In this document: in pieces, positions 49,747 through 61,900 of the stretch
How the letters are laid out: the number at the start of each line of letters is the position of its first letter
How positions within the stretch are numbered: position 1 is the stretch's first letter
Assembly (NCBI RefSeq): GCF_040581485.1
Contig: NC_090128.1
Span: 26,752,931-26,816,930 of the forward strand
DNA: 64,000 bases
Source: Linepithema humile
Lineage: Eukaryota > Arthropoda > Insecta > Hymenoptera > Formicidae
Direction of reading: 5' to 3'
Made by a program: the position numbers and the translations under genes
Notes under the pieces: model-generated
Database searches by the model: none
What the model saw: the letters and a program-made list of their open reading frames with translations, nothing else
Told to the model about the DNA's origin: nothing

Positions 49747-52700
49747 AACGACAAACATTATGGAAATGGTATCGATGGGATTTAGGAAAGGTGTACATTG
49801 TTAGCAAAAATTGCAATCTTCCCGATTCACAATGCGGTTTTGTATTTTAAGAAATACATCGCTAGATTGTGGCGATTCGTCGCTTAAAATAGACGATGAG
49901 TGCCAGTCCGGAGCATCCTCAGGAATTTTATCGATTGCTTTAGATAGACATGTATGCGCGCCGGAGAAGGGTTCTCTCGCCGCGCGGTCGCCTTTAGCGC
50001 CGTGTAAACGCGTGTTTCCGGTTGACGACCGATAAAGCGCGGCCGATTACGATTGCGTAGCGTGCCGCCGCACACGCATCTACGCACTCCGCGGAATGTT
50101 GATCGAACGCTGTTAAATACCTGCGTTCTACGCGTGCATGCTTTTTCGTCTGTCTAGATATGTCGATGCTTCAATTCGTGAATTCATAGTTGAAATTGTA
50201 AGGGACGGCTAAGAATGTCAGCAATTATTGGCAGTCAAACAATCTGTCGTGGCTTACGTTGGCACTAAATTCTTGAGAAACGTAAAACTTAGTAATTACA
50301 TGAAAGATGGGCAAATTTTGTAATTTTATAAATAGTTTTATTAAATAGAAATATTAATTAATTATATATCTATATAAATAATATAAGAATTATTGTATAT
50401 TAATCAATGTAGCATCCTTGTCTTGGAAAGAGTTGAAGCCGAATTAGCTTCTATCATATTACGGCTTCAACATTAATAGTTTTTTGTTTACACGTGCGGC
50501 TCTTTTTTCCTTATTTGTTTCGCCTGGAAGAAACAGATATTAGATCGTTAAAATTTAAGGGATTCTTTTAATGATTACCAAAGACGATGCCAAAACGTGA
50601 TACCGGCCGATCCGTTGAACGTATCTATAAAACTTTACGACGCGATAAATGTTTCTCGCAATCTGTCGCTAATATCGCAGAATATTACTTTCGGGACGCA
50701 GTCATAACAGGATCCTATGTAAGCTCCCGAACTCTCTCCTCTAGACAAATACGTGCAAGTCAGCCGAGACAAATATCTCTCCCGAAATACCCTTCTGCGT
50801 GCTCCTAAATTCGCTCCTTCGCTAATCTGTCATTTAGTCCGTTGTATTAGAAACGTAATGAATCTTCAGCGTCAACGAACCCTTCCGCATCTTCTGGCTC
50901 TCGTGAACGAGGAACGTGAACGATGGATCGGCACATGCGGGAGGTAGCGTCGAAGATTAGCACAAAGACCACGGTGGAGCTGCGAAATAAATCAATTAAT
51001 GCGATGTCGGGCGAGTAGCTGCCGTCTACGCGCGTCCGCGTTAAGCTGCCGGATGGATTGACATTTTTTTTCCTCTTCCGAGTCCGACGGCACCGCCCAT
51101 AATAAAAGCTTCGACGGGATTTTCGTGTCAGTCGACGGCTAAATAAACTTCTGAACGGTACGGTGCCAGCCGGTATAGGTGAGAAACTCTTTTTTTGCTC
51201 CGTTCGCGCGCGCACACACGTGCGGGCGCGCGCGTATGCAGAAGCGGACCGGACGCGTCGGGAGATAAAATGACGTGCGTCTGCATCGTCATTCGTGATA
51301 ATGGCGGTGCAACGTGCGTTGCGGGTAAAGGGGGCGGGTTTAGGAACGGGCGACGGCTCGTTTTCGCTGTCATTTCAACGGCGACGCGCGTTATTGTTTC
51401 GTCCGGCGTCGACTTAAAAAACGTAAGCTATCGTAACTCGCGACAACGCGACATTTTGTGAAACTTAACTTCGCTCGCGCGTAATACTATCGCAATTATT
51501 TTTCAAATTATTACGTGCGCGTTTATTTCGGGAATAATATCGACTTTGTGACTTTTATTGACGCTGATGTTTTTTATCAAATAATCCGCTAATGTAATCA
51601 ACTGTGCATGACATTCTTGCACAAGAGTCGCCGAATAAAAATATTGCAATCATTTTTCAAATATTATTGACAAATTTATTATGCGTATAAATCAAATTCC
51701 GAACGGAGCAAAATTGAAATAAACTGGTGAAATTTTCAGTGACAGCATATGTCAAATAAAAAAGACGGTAATTACAGTGTATACACAACTATGTCATTGA
51801 AAGTTGGGGGGTTAAAATCTTATTTCAACATATTGGCAGGGAGTTGCTGCTTACCGTGGCCTCGTGCGCTGCATGATGCCTTACGACCCCATTGAAAGCT
51901 AACAAACTACTAACTATACACCCGGAAGGAGTTAATCGACGATATTCGCTTGAAACTTTGCAACTTTTGCGCCGCCTGCCACGCGATACGTATATACACA
52001 TTACGCCTCGTCGACGGTGGTAAAAGTGTCACGAACTTCCGCATTATTTACGATAAAATTTTCGCTATATAAACTTTCCTGACGCTCGCTTCTTTCCGAT
52101 TCGCGCGGCGTATGCAGATCAGTCCGCGTTTGATCGCCGAGCGCTTTTTATTAAATTTTAAAATATTTTTCGAGAAATAATGTTCGCTATCGAGAAATTG
52201 TCACAGAAATGTGTATGATGTGAAGATATATATTATTTATTTCGATTTTTTATTCTTGATATCTTGCCATTTTCTTCGCTAATCCATCGTCAAACAGAAT
52301 AGCATGGTTCCATTTAGCCATAAATAGTTGCCAACATACTAATCGCATGTACACACAGATCGATGCCTCGAAGGTAGCACTTTTCGTGCGTTTCGTGACC
52401 TTTTCCTGGAAATCCATAAATACACAAGATTAGGGGGATACATCGTCGGGTAACAGCGGCGACTTGAACACGCAGTTTTGCACGCCGAACTTATCCTTAA
52501 ACAGCTGGCACTGATATAAGTAGAATTTACATTATATTCAAGTATTTGCAGTACGTGCATGAACATTAAATATCTCTCTCACAGCTTTTTACAATAAGTA
52601 GTGTTTTAGTACTTGACGTGAAAGTATAATAATCTTTAACCAAGTATCTTTATACGATTATAAAGTATTATTTATGTGAATATACTGATACCGGCAGGCT

Positions 52701-53143
52701 TAGCTTACATATAAATTTAAAGTTTAGCTGCACAATTATCTAAAGACATTTATTTATTCTTGTTTTCTTATTAAAACCCAATTATAATTAAATGGAACCG
52801 TGTTGTTTTGTTTTGCACAATGGATTAGCTATCGTTAGCATCTAAAGACCAGGTAGAAAATAGAGTACTATAAGAGATTCGGTATACGAGAAACACGCAA
52901 AGCATTATGACAACAAAGCAATGTACTGCGAGCACGCAAATCGTCATCGTAGACGACGCTTACACCAACGACACTCCAGGGTGTCGCCTTGGGCGCGGAC
53001 AGAAGGGTTTTCGCATTATTTGCGAATCGTGCATGCCCGTAACGTGCATCGTGGGTCAATTGCGATGCAGCTCTTGTAGGAGAGTTGCACGAGGCAGTGC
53101 ATAGCGAGCGAAGTTGGAGCGAAAGAGGGAAGAAGGGAGAGAG

Positions 53144-53146
<3 letters not shown>
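49747..53146. other. Non-coding stretch
   Basis: No gene supported. CpG-rich at 49840-50110, 50840-51480 and 51830-52150, AT-rich elsewhere. TATATAAA at 52066-52073 is followed by TCAGTC at 52119-52124, but the 55-base spacing is too great for a normal TATA-initiator pair. Confidence 0.4.

Positions 53147-53218
<72 letters not shown>
53147..53218. repeat. (GA)36 microsatellite
   Basis: Seventy-two bases of uninterrupted GA, preceded by further purine-rich sequence from about 53120. It creates long Arg-Glu and Ser-Leu frames on the two strands that are not genes. GA repeats of this type can bind GAGA factor or CLAMP in insects. Confidence 0.95.
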
Positions 53219-53221
<3 letters not shown>

Positions 53222-56200
53222 AGTGGAACGTACGTCCGCGAGGCGAAGGGGGAAACTGGATTGGCGAACAGATGCGCAGCACGATCGCGAAGCCCGATGT
53301 ATTGCGTTTGCTAATCCCCGACATGGCTGACAGTATAATACACCGCTTTGCAAACAGCAGCAACATCCATGCCGGTGCTGCTATTGCTGCCTTGCAACCC
53401 CTTTGGCATGGCACTCGACCTAGGCGAGCGTTGTATGTATTTACTGGTTTCGCGTGGGTGTGCATCGTTTGCGCACGCATATTCACATACTCCACGTGAA
53501 CGGTTCCGATACATTTGCGCGCGACCGTGCACGTTTACAAGCGCGCGTACTTGTGTAAAGCCGTCGGGCCGCACCGAAGTCGAGCGAGGCGACGTTTAAC
53601 CTTCCAATCGACGACGACTTCGTCCGCGTGTCTTTTCTCTCTTCCGCCTTCTCCGTCCCCCGTGGCCTTCGTACTCCTCCACGACGGCATTCCGGAACTT
53701 ACTGCCAATTGTCTCGTATAACGGAAACCGCGTCGTGGCTTCCAAGAATGTTTGCACGTCTTCTCGATCCTCTCTTCGGGAGTAATTGAAGACAAAGATA
53801 TCGATAAGCTATGGGAAATTTATTTAAATTATGAGACATTTATCTTCTCCGATTCTTCTTGAATGCTTTACCTCGCCTTGACATAATGTAAAAAGCAACG
53901 ATATTGATTCGTAAACAAATCAAAGTACGCAGAATTTTATTTAATCGTTATTTTTTTTTAAATAAAATTTTTACAGATAATGTATTTTTAATTTAACGAA
54001 TAATAATGTATTTTAGACATAATTTCTACAATTTTGCAAATTTACAAGGAACCAGTTTGTACAAATAATTACGAGCCATTTCTTCGCGCTCGGTTCTCTA
54101 TGATCTTTAGATTTTGTTGCGTCGGGACTGCTGCCATTCTCAGAAAGAAAAGCCCTGAAGGATCCTGCAAAATGCATTCAATGCGCACAATGGCTCAGCG
54201 GCAAACCTGTGCGCCGCGAAGCATAATAATTTCATTTTCTCTTCCTCGGGGCATAAGACAAGAGCGAAAAAAGTGCAAGGCGACCGTTGACAAAACCGAC
54301 GGCGCGTCCCGACGGTACTCGATCGTTTCGTGCGGTAGTCGGGGGCCCCTCTCGGGTCTCCTCCCGGCGCGTTGCGTGAATCAAAATAAAACGGACGACA
54401 TTCGGAATCGCGATTGTACAAAAGCACAATGAACCATTGAGTGTAAGAATCGAGCTGAATGTGAGCTAGTCTTAGGGCCTCTCGACGTGCGTACGCAGGC
54501 ACTCAGTGCCTATTGGGCCCGAATGGAGGACGGGCTTTCCTGGGAACCAGATAATCTCGCTTATAGAGAGCTGATCTCGAGTGTCCGGGGCCTGTGAGCA
54601 TCGAGTGCGCCTATCGTTGATAAAAAAATGCATCTTGCGGTGAAAAAATCTCAAGTGAAAAGGGCGTCGACGATCTTTTCGATCAATCAAATTGGAATAC
54701 GCTTACCTGAGCATTGAAGTGCTTCTTGAAAATTTTTTACGATTTATTATTCGAGAAAAATTGCAAACATGAGAAATGTATGTATGAAATAATGTATAAG
54801 CAAATCCAATAATTTATAAATTATAATTATAAATAGGTTTATAGATGGATGCATTTGATTGCACAAATTATAATACAACAAACATTCTTTAAAAGAATGT
54901 TCATAAATCGAATTTCACGATGGTGCGTCGTGATCGACAAGGCGCCAAATGGCAAAAACTGTAGACACTGCTATCAACGTTACTCCAAGCCGAGTAAATC
55001 GTCCGACCCCAGTCGCAGCCGATCAAACCGCACGATTTCTCCTTTCTTCTCGATCTCTCGCTGCTTGACATGTATTGTCTTCGATTCAAAAGCGCAGATC
55101 GTTCATTGATAGGTTATCCTGCTGGAGCTCGGGTTTTCGTCGACAAAACCTTTCGGACGGTGGAAGACTTCAATTGTCTTCATCCGTAGAAAACCTGGAA
55201 ATAGAAACTTTAGTTAAATACAGTTCACGATAAATGATACAATTCTCACGAACAACTGTGACGATAACTAGCGATAAAATATAGATCTTTTTATAAAGAT
55301 ATAGTGATTAGCTGAAATGCATGCGACACATGCAAGAATAATTAAGGCCTTTCGCTAAGCAGGGCGTTGGCTTTTGCGACATAAGAGGCGGCGGCCGCGT
55401 AAACCTAATTATCCCTACGTCTGGATAGTTTTAATAGCTCAGAATGCGAGGGCGTTTGAAAAATACGTAACTTCGGCCTTGAACTGTCAGCGTTGCGTCC
55501 CGTAGGGTCCTTTTACTCCGCTACGCACAGGCGTTAAGTGACTGATAAAGCCCCGTGAAATCCAATTAAGAATCTTTTAATATTTATCGACGTCTCGTTG
55601 ATGAGAGCCGGCCCGTGGCAACAATATTTTACGCTTTCTCCGCCGGTACACGGCGCCTTCGTAATTACGAGCGTTCACGACGATTTATCTCCCTTGACAC
55701 GAACATCCGTACGCCGGCGAGAATCAGTCGTGCAGGCCTTCAAAGAGCCTCATGCCCGGCCGAGTGCGCCGTATGATTTTTATGACTGCATTAATGCGGC
55801 GCGCGACGCGCGCATGTGTGTGCGATGAATGTCGGAAGATTCTCCGAACTGAATGAGACATAGGCTGATACATAAAATACGGCGTCGTTTGATAAACGGA
55901 CGTTGTGCGCGATGAGATAATGGTGCTTGTAGAGCGATAGCGTATCGTTTCGACTGAATCGTCCTGTTGTCGACAGATCAGTACTGTGAAAAAAAAAGCT
56001 TTGGCGAACACGAAACGCTAATGACACACGTCGCGATTGCGTATCATTCTATACGATTATAATAACTCCGCCGATGAATTGATGAATAAGATCTTTATAA
56101 TGTCTCTGTAAGAAGTTTGCGATGAAGACTCTACGAATCTCGATAGTGTAGAAAATAAGCGCGGTCCAAGTTAAGCAGCGCGCCGCAGGAATGGCGCCGC

Positions 56201-56418
56201 CACCGCGCCTAGCTGAAAATCTACGGTGAAGTGGAGGATAAGACGTGCGAGGACTTGTTTTTAGACAGATACGTACGCGTAGCGAAGCATTAATAATCGA
56301 TTATTGAGCAGCGAGAGAATAACAAGCAAAAATTGCGTGGCGATATATAGTTTGCGCAGTTCTTCACACTCATATTTTCTTACAATAGCGAACGTTAGAG
56401 AAGCGCGATTAAGTCGTT

Positions 56419-56420
<2 letters not shown>
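53219..56420. other. Non-coding stretch
   Basis: No gene supported. CpG-rich at 53220-53720, 54080-54700, 54900-55180 and 55380-55850. A perfect hairpin AGGCACTCAGTGCCT lies at 54497-54511. A donor-like CAG|GTAAGC on the minus strand at 54704-54709 has no matching exon. Confidence 0.4.

Positions 56421-56454
<34 letters not shown>
56421..56454. repeat. (AG)17 microsatellite
   Basis: Thirty-four bases of perfect AG repeat in a moderately AT-rich context, same motif and strand as the longer repeat at 53.1 kb. Confidence 0.95.
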
Positions 56455-56456
<2 letters not shown>

Positions 56457-57608
56457 TCTTCATTTTTACATTAGATCGCACAATAATGCTTTTCGTGAAA
56501 TGCAAATGAAATGACGAGCAAACCGCTCGGCGGAACGTCATTGCAGAAATCGTCACCGAGACGTCAATCAACATTAGCGTACCGGAGCAGAACTTGCAAG
56601 CTCTCCCATGGAAATCCTGATGAGCGCGTTCTTGCGTGAAGCTCCGATAAGCAGGAAAACACTGTAACGCCAGTATAAACTTCTTTTGTCGTTCGCTGAT
56701 GCTTCAGCACGAATTTCCCGCAGCATTTTTAGCACTAATTTCCAATGCGTCTTGCTGTTTCCGTTATTCGTTCAGGATTTCCATTTCTTTGCTTATAATT
56801 GGATATTCTTTGCGGCGGACTACTACACATCCGAATGCGATCTCACGGACGGTGATCCGTCGTTCAAAGAGCCGTTTTAACGAGAGCGCCGATGGCTTAA
56901 ATTACCATATACGACCTTTATAAAAGGAAATGGTTTTACAAAATAACCAGTGCGGCATAATAGGATTTCCCGTAGCGAGTAGCTTTCATTTCCCGTTATT
57001 TTTTCCTCGGCAATGCCACTTTTGATGTTGCATGCTGCAAGTGTTTCCTCCTGGGCTTCTTGGGCGAGCGACGGCACTCTAATTGTTCGCTTTGGTATAT
57101 TGCGAGCGGGGCCGCGAGTTATAGTCGAATACGCGATAAAATAAAAAATGTATCGTTATTTGAACCGGGCTAAAGGAGGTGAAGTGTTGCCCGGCGCACT
57201 GCGAAAGGGCGAATTGGACCGCCAAGATGTTAGGAAATTTCCCGGAGGACCGTTGGAATTTCGAAGGCCCGCTCGCCCTCGCTGCATAGATACTCGTGGG
57301 AGTCGGATATACTAAAACTTGTATGCGATTGCACGGCGGATTCGAGACTGTTGCTTTCTTGTTTCCACGGAAATGCGCGTAAGGTTATTCGCGAGCAGGT
57401 AATCCGAGGCGCGCGTGTGAATTAAGTTTCATGCAACCCGACGCGAATTCGCAATGCCCCGCGCGCGCGGGTATATACGGAGAATCGATCGTTTTGCGAT
57501 TCTTGCAAATAATCCTCGCATCCTCTCCGCATTCGGGATTAGTTTGCGGACACCTTTATGATGCCGCTCGTGGTCTCGTGCAAACGCGCGGCGTCGGCGC
57601 TGGGAGCG
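56455..57608. other. Non-coding stretch
   Basis: No gene supported. A CpG-rich segment at 57160-57608 and several short overlapping open frames with no similarity recognised. Confidence 0.4.
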
Positions 57609-58172
57609 TTAATCAATTTGCTGAAAAGATAATGGCGGTATCGTCGCTGCATCTGAACTAGCGTCGTCATCGTCGTAGTCGGCGAACGACAGCTTGTAGA
57701 GCGATCGTGCGCCGAACGAGCGACAATGTCCCCGCGTTCCCTGATACGAGAGTGAGTGCCTCTGCACATACGGCTTTGTCGAAACTTTCGGTCCCCTGTA
57801 CACGGGCATGCGTGCATGTGTGCGCACGTGTGCGAGTATCCAACTACCGAGCCGGGATACCCTTGAAAGCGTACGTGCCCCGCTGCGGAGGGCTGCCTGG
57901 TTATACACTGCAGGCAGGATATTACGGAAGCAGGTGTGTACGCCGCTTAACAAACAAGGAGTGATTAATAGCAGCCTCTCGTTGCCCTCGATAACGCGAC
58001 GTCGTCCCCGGCGAGCCATCCCCAAAGGCGTCATAGCCAGGTAACTGCGTTCAACGTTATGACGCGTTCCAGACTGTTTTGCCAAAAGCGCATGTGACAA
58101 ATTGTCGTCGTTTACAAAACAGTACTTCGTCGCCGCTTCGTATCGAGTCATCGTGCTCATAAATATGCGCAC
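57609..58172 (-). CDS. Unexplained 187-codon open frame
   Basis: One of the longest ATG-started open frames in the window. It has no recognised domain, signal peptide or membrane segment. The N-terminal two thirds is Arg/Leu-rich as expected from antisense of CpG-rich DNA; the C-terminal end is acidic (ADYDDDDASSDAA). The same interval on the plus strand carries ACAATG (57722-57727) in a fair start context, leading to a GTGAGT donor at 57752, so a plus-strand first exon (MSPRSLIR) is an equally weak alternative. No splice or promoter evidence supports the minus frame. I lean towards chance. Confidence 0.12.
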   Translation of the reverse strand: MRIFMSTMTRYEAATKYCFVNDDNLSHALLAKQSGTRHNVERSYLAMTPLGMARRGRRRVIEGNERLLLITPCLLSGVHTCFRNILPAVYNQAALRSGARTLSRVSRLGSWILAHVRTHARMPVYRGPKVSTKPYVQRHSLSYQGTRGHCRSFGARSLYKLSFADYDDDDASSDAATIPPLSFQQID

Positions 58173-58609
58173 TGCATAAATATGCGATCCAACGTGAAAT
58201 GCTTCGGTACTTGCTCGTCATGTTGCATCATTATCTTGACATTCTGGCATGTATCTACATTTATATTATTAGTACCGTTACAAGTTATAAAGCAAGTTTT
58301 TTGATAACTTGAGCATTCGTATGCTTGTGATTAATAATATCTATCATATTTTATAGCGAACGGAAATATTGACGATTAATACTTAAACAAATTGTGTAGA
58401 ATAAATTCTATTTTCAGTTTCTCGCACTGCGCGTTTAAATGAATGTAAACTAGTAGATATCAAAATTAGAACAAAATTGATTTGAAAAGTGCTTTTGTTA
58501 TAATATATAAATAAAGTATCGAAATGGTGAAAAACATAGCGAGAAACCATTGCAAAAGTTTGATTGTTTTTCAAAAAATATGCGCTGTTAAAATAAAACT
58601 TTGGTAATT
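58173..58609. other. AT-rich non-coding stretch
   Basis: Nothing supported; low-GC sequence with a chance minus-strand frame at 58383-58637. Confidence 0.45.
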
Positions 58610-58930
58610 TTATACAATAGTGAGATACTTCAAACAATATCGATTACAACGATTACGAGGATGCGTCGATAGCGGCGTTCCACCAGCAGAGACAAGCGAC
58701 AAGGACCGATTTGGATCCTCGCTGACGCGCCGGAAATTACATTCCACCGTTGGTGCTGTAATAATGGGGCTAGTGGATGCGATAGGCGAGATTTTAGGGC
58801 GTGCCTGTGCGTTTCGCAAGGTCCAGTAGATAGGCGGGAGAAAAAGAGTGACGATCTTGTTTTCGATAGTGATCGCGGCCCGATCTATCATCCGGCATCC
58901 TGAAAACGCCACCGTGACAGTTCGCAACAT
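58610..58930. other. Block open on both strands, possible coding relic
   Basis: The minus strand is open for 106 codons (58610-58930) and the plus strand for 69 (58620-58829) over the same bases. In an otherwise AT-rich setting this block has balanced composition. The plus frame contains a plausible helix (STVGAVIMGLVDAIGEILG) and the minus frame a Ser/Thr/Pro-rich stretch. I do not recognise either. It may be a fossil of a transposon or gene fragment, or a conserved non-coding block. Confidence 0.2.
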
Positions 58931-61900
58931 CGTAGGGTCGAGAAGCCGTAATCGACTAAGAGAGAAATTATAGCAATGAAGCTACTCGACCGGTTTGCGG
59001 AGGGTAAAAAGTGTCAACCTGTTAAACGATAGCGATGAATATAAGATTGCGAAAGTCTTCGACATTTAACGCGGAAATTGTGGAGCGTGACGCGGCACTA
59101 CGCTTGCGTATTATTCTGCAAATTAATTATCGCAAGCGCGTGACATAAAATCTACGACACGGCAAAAAGTAAAATTAAATATATGTAAAACAATGAAAAA
59201 TACGCAACATTGAAAAAAATAAAACGCTGCTTGCCCGATGTTAAAATTTTTGCATAAATTACACAACTATTTTAACGAGCAATAGATCGGGCCCGTTGAA
59301 TGCACGATATGGAGACGTTCAATTTACTGCATTATTCTCCGACGAAAGGTCAAGTAGATCGATATGACCGTGTGTAATATGTGGTACATCAAAGGTAATA
59401 ACGCTCTCCCGTAGGTATTTGCCTCCGTGTGTGGAGGGTGGCGATCGATCGATTATCTACATCCTCCTTTAAACGGATATTGGACTGCGCGTCATGCACG
59501 TTCGTCTACTTCCTTTAATGTTCACCTTGTTATCTACGCCGTCCCCGTGTCATTATGGTCGCTTCGCAAGAAGAGTAATACAGCGGACAATTCTTCAGGG
59601 CGCAAAAAGAGCCCTAAGTGCCAAACGCCCTAAGTCATTTTACAAAGAACTTCCATATATATTATGACTTTTAGGGATATTAATATATATTAAAGAAGTG
59701 CGTAGGAGGTGTTAAGCACTTTTCGGGCGTAAATCCGACGAGGCCACGAAACAATGATCGTCTGAGATCTCGTCCCTCCTTTTGAGATGGAAAACGCTGG
59801 CTGCAGGGGGGGAATACGCCCTGAAAGACTCGATTCACCCAGCTGTAAATATAGCGAGAAATATAAGCGGCAAGGGTCGCCGATTCGAATTCATGTTGAT
59901 CAAGTTCGTCTTCCTGCCATTAGCAGATTGTATGGCGCTCTCGACTGTCCTTAATTAATTTGGTGAGATCCCAATGACCTGTCGACTATTTCATCAATTA
60001 CTCGAATGAGCTCAATGCGGTCATGTCAATGGCACGACTGGTCGATGTCGTCGTTCAAAATAATGATTTCGTACACATTCCTAGGTCATAAGTATAATTA
60101 TATAAGTTCTATCGTAATGAAATGGTTTCGATAGGATTTTGCGGCGGATACATGGAGATCTATTGCGCTCACTGCCAGAACCGAGTGAATTCCATTCGCA
60201 TCAGTTAACTCGCCCGGCGGAGAAATTGATCGAAATTGCCAAACGCGAACGCGGCGCTACGTGTAAAAAAAATTTACCGGCGGATCCACGGGCGGTGTAT
60301 CGTCGGTTCAGAAATCTCGCAAATCGATTACCGGGCGTGCGGGTAACAGCGATATCGCATCCGCGTCATAAATCAATGTCGAATGCGAGGTAATCGAGCG
60401 CGATACGCTCTCGCTGTGTCGGAGGCAGCCGGTATTAATTCCTCGGGCCGATACGAACGAAGGTTAAGGCACGTCGGGCTACTCGCTGAGCGGAGGACTC
60501 CTCCGAGCGAGGACGTGCCGCGGAAAGAGTCACGTGTATTTCTGCATGCGGCTATTTTGCAACCGTCTCGCGCCGCCGTCGAAACCCGTCCTCTCGACGT
60601 CTTTTTCTTTGCCACACTCCTACCACCATCGAATCGCTCTCTCACCCCCGTCGGTCGTTTCGTCTGCTGAGTGCACCTCGAGTCTCCGTCACCCTGTTCC
60701 GTTACTTCGTCGCTGCTTCCTCCCCCTCTCGCGTCGTCCGGTGATCCTCGATGAAAAATTCCTGCAACGGGCGAGCGACTCGTGCGCTACCGATAAAAAA
60801 TAAAAGTTTTGAACGCTCTCGCATTTCGACTCCCGACGCGACTCAAGGCGATTTTTCGCTGCTCCCGCGCGATTTCCGATATCGCATATATCGTGGATCT
60901 TATCATCTCTTCGCCGTTCTTCTCCCTAAGTCTCTTTTTTGCAGACTTTGAAGAGAATTCGGGAATATTAAATAATAGTATAATCTTTCCTTTTTGTCGA
61001 ATACATATGTGTTGAAGATTTATTTATTCACAGTCATTAAAATACAGATTCAATCTTAAATACGCATAGAAGAAAAACGAAAACTTGTTCAAAGCAAACT
61101 TCGCTGCGTTTATGCGTCGTATCAAACAATTATACATTTTGTCGAAACAACAGTGAATAATGAGGCAAAAGCGCATGCAAACATAACTTGGACGAAAATA
61201 TTTTTTACTCGAACCGATCTTGTCTCACCGATTGTACTCAGGACGATCCTGTCAGTATAAAGGATAGTCCTGGATGGTTGGAACGGGTCCAAGTTGAACA
61301 GGGTCGCTGTTGTGTGCCACTAGCATCGCGCAATGGGCCATGCTAATCGCTCCACTCAGAGCCCCTTTGTCCCCCTTTCCCCCCCGTCCGTCCTTACTCT
61401 TTCCCCGATCCCTCCGCCCTTGCAGCCACTCCACCAAGGTTCACAATGTTCCTCTGTCCCTGAAATTGCGTGAAATCATATCGGCCGCTCCCCGGAGCGT
61501 GCCATACTTTGCTAACTGCCGACAGACGTCCTAAGAACGGGCACGCCCTTTCGCCATCTGAGAAAAGTTCCGTCGATCTCGCCGAAGTTTTCTCAAGACA
61601 ATGGCACAGTTCGGTTGTCGCGGTCGTTAATTCCCGACTTCACGGATTTATAAACGCAATCCCCTCTCGTCCGGGCGGGATGAACTCTAAGAGACGATTC
61701 TACAAATATTTAATCGCGCGACGTCGCCGTAACCGACAGCCCCTTTCGTTTCCTGCTATGAGCGCATTGGAGCCTTCCGCGCAGATTTACAAAATCATTA
61801 TCAAAACTGTGTGATTTGCGTTGTCGAGTTAATCGCCGCTCCAGACTCTTTTTGCGTAATATTAGAAAATAATATCACGAGGCAAAAATAATGTGCGACG

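Noticed and set aside
52066..52124. TATATAAA followed by TCAGTC as a core promoter
   Set aside because: Spacing of about 55 bases is too long for a TATA-initiator pair, and no gene follows.
52868..53495. Long minus-strand frames of about 160 codons with Ser-Leu repeats
   Set aside because: They are translations of the (GA)n microsatellite and its flanks.
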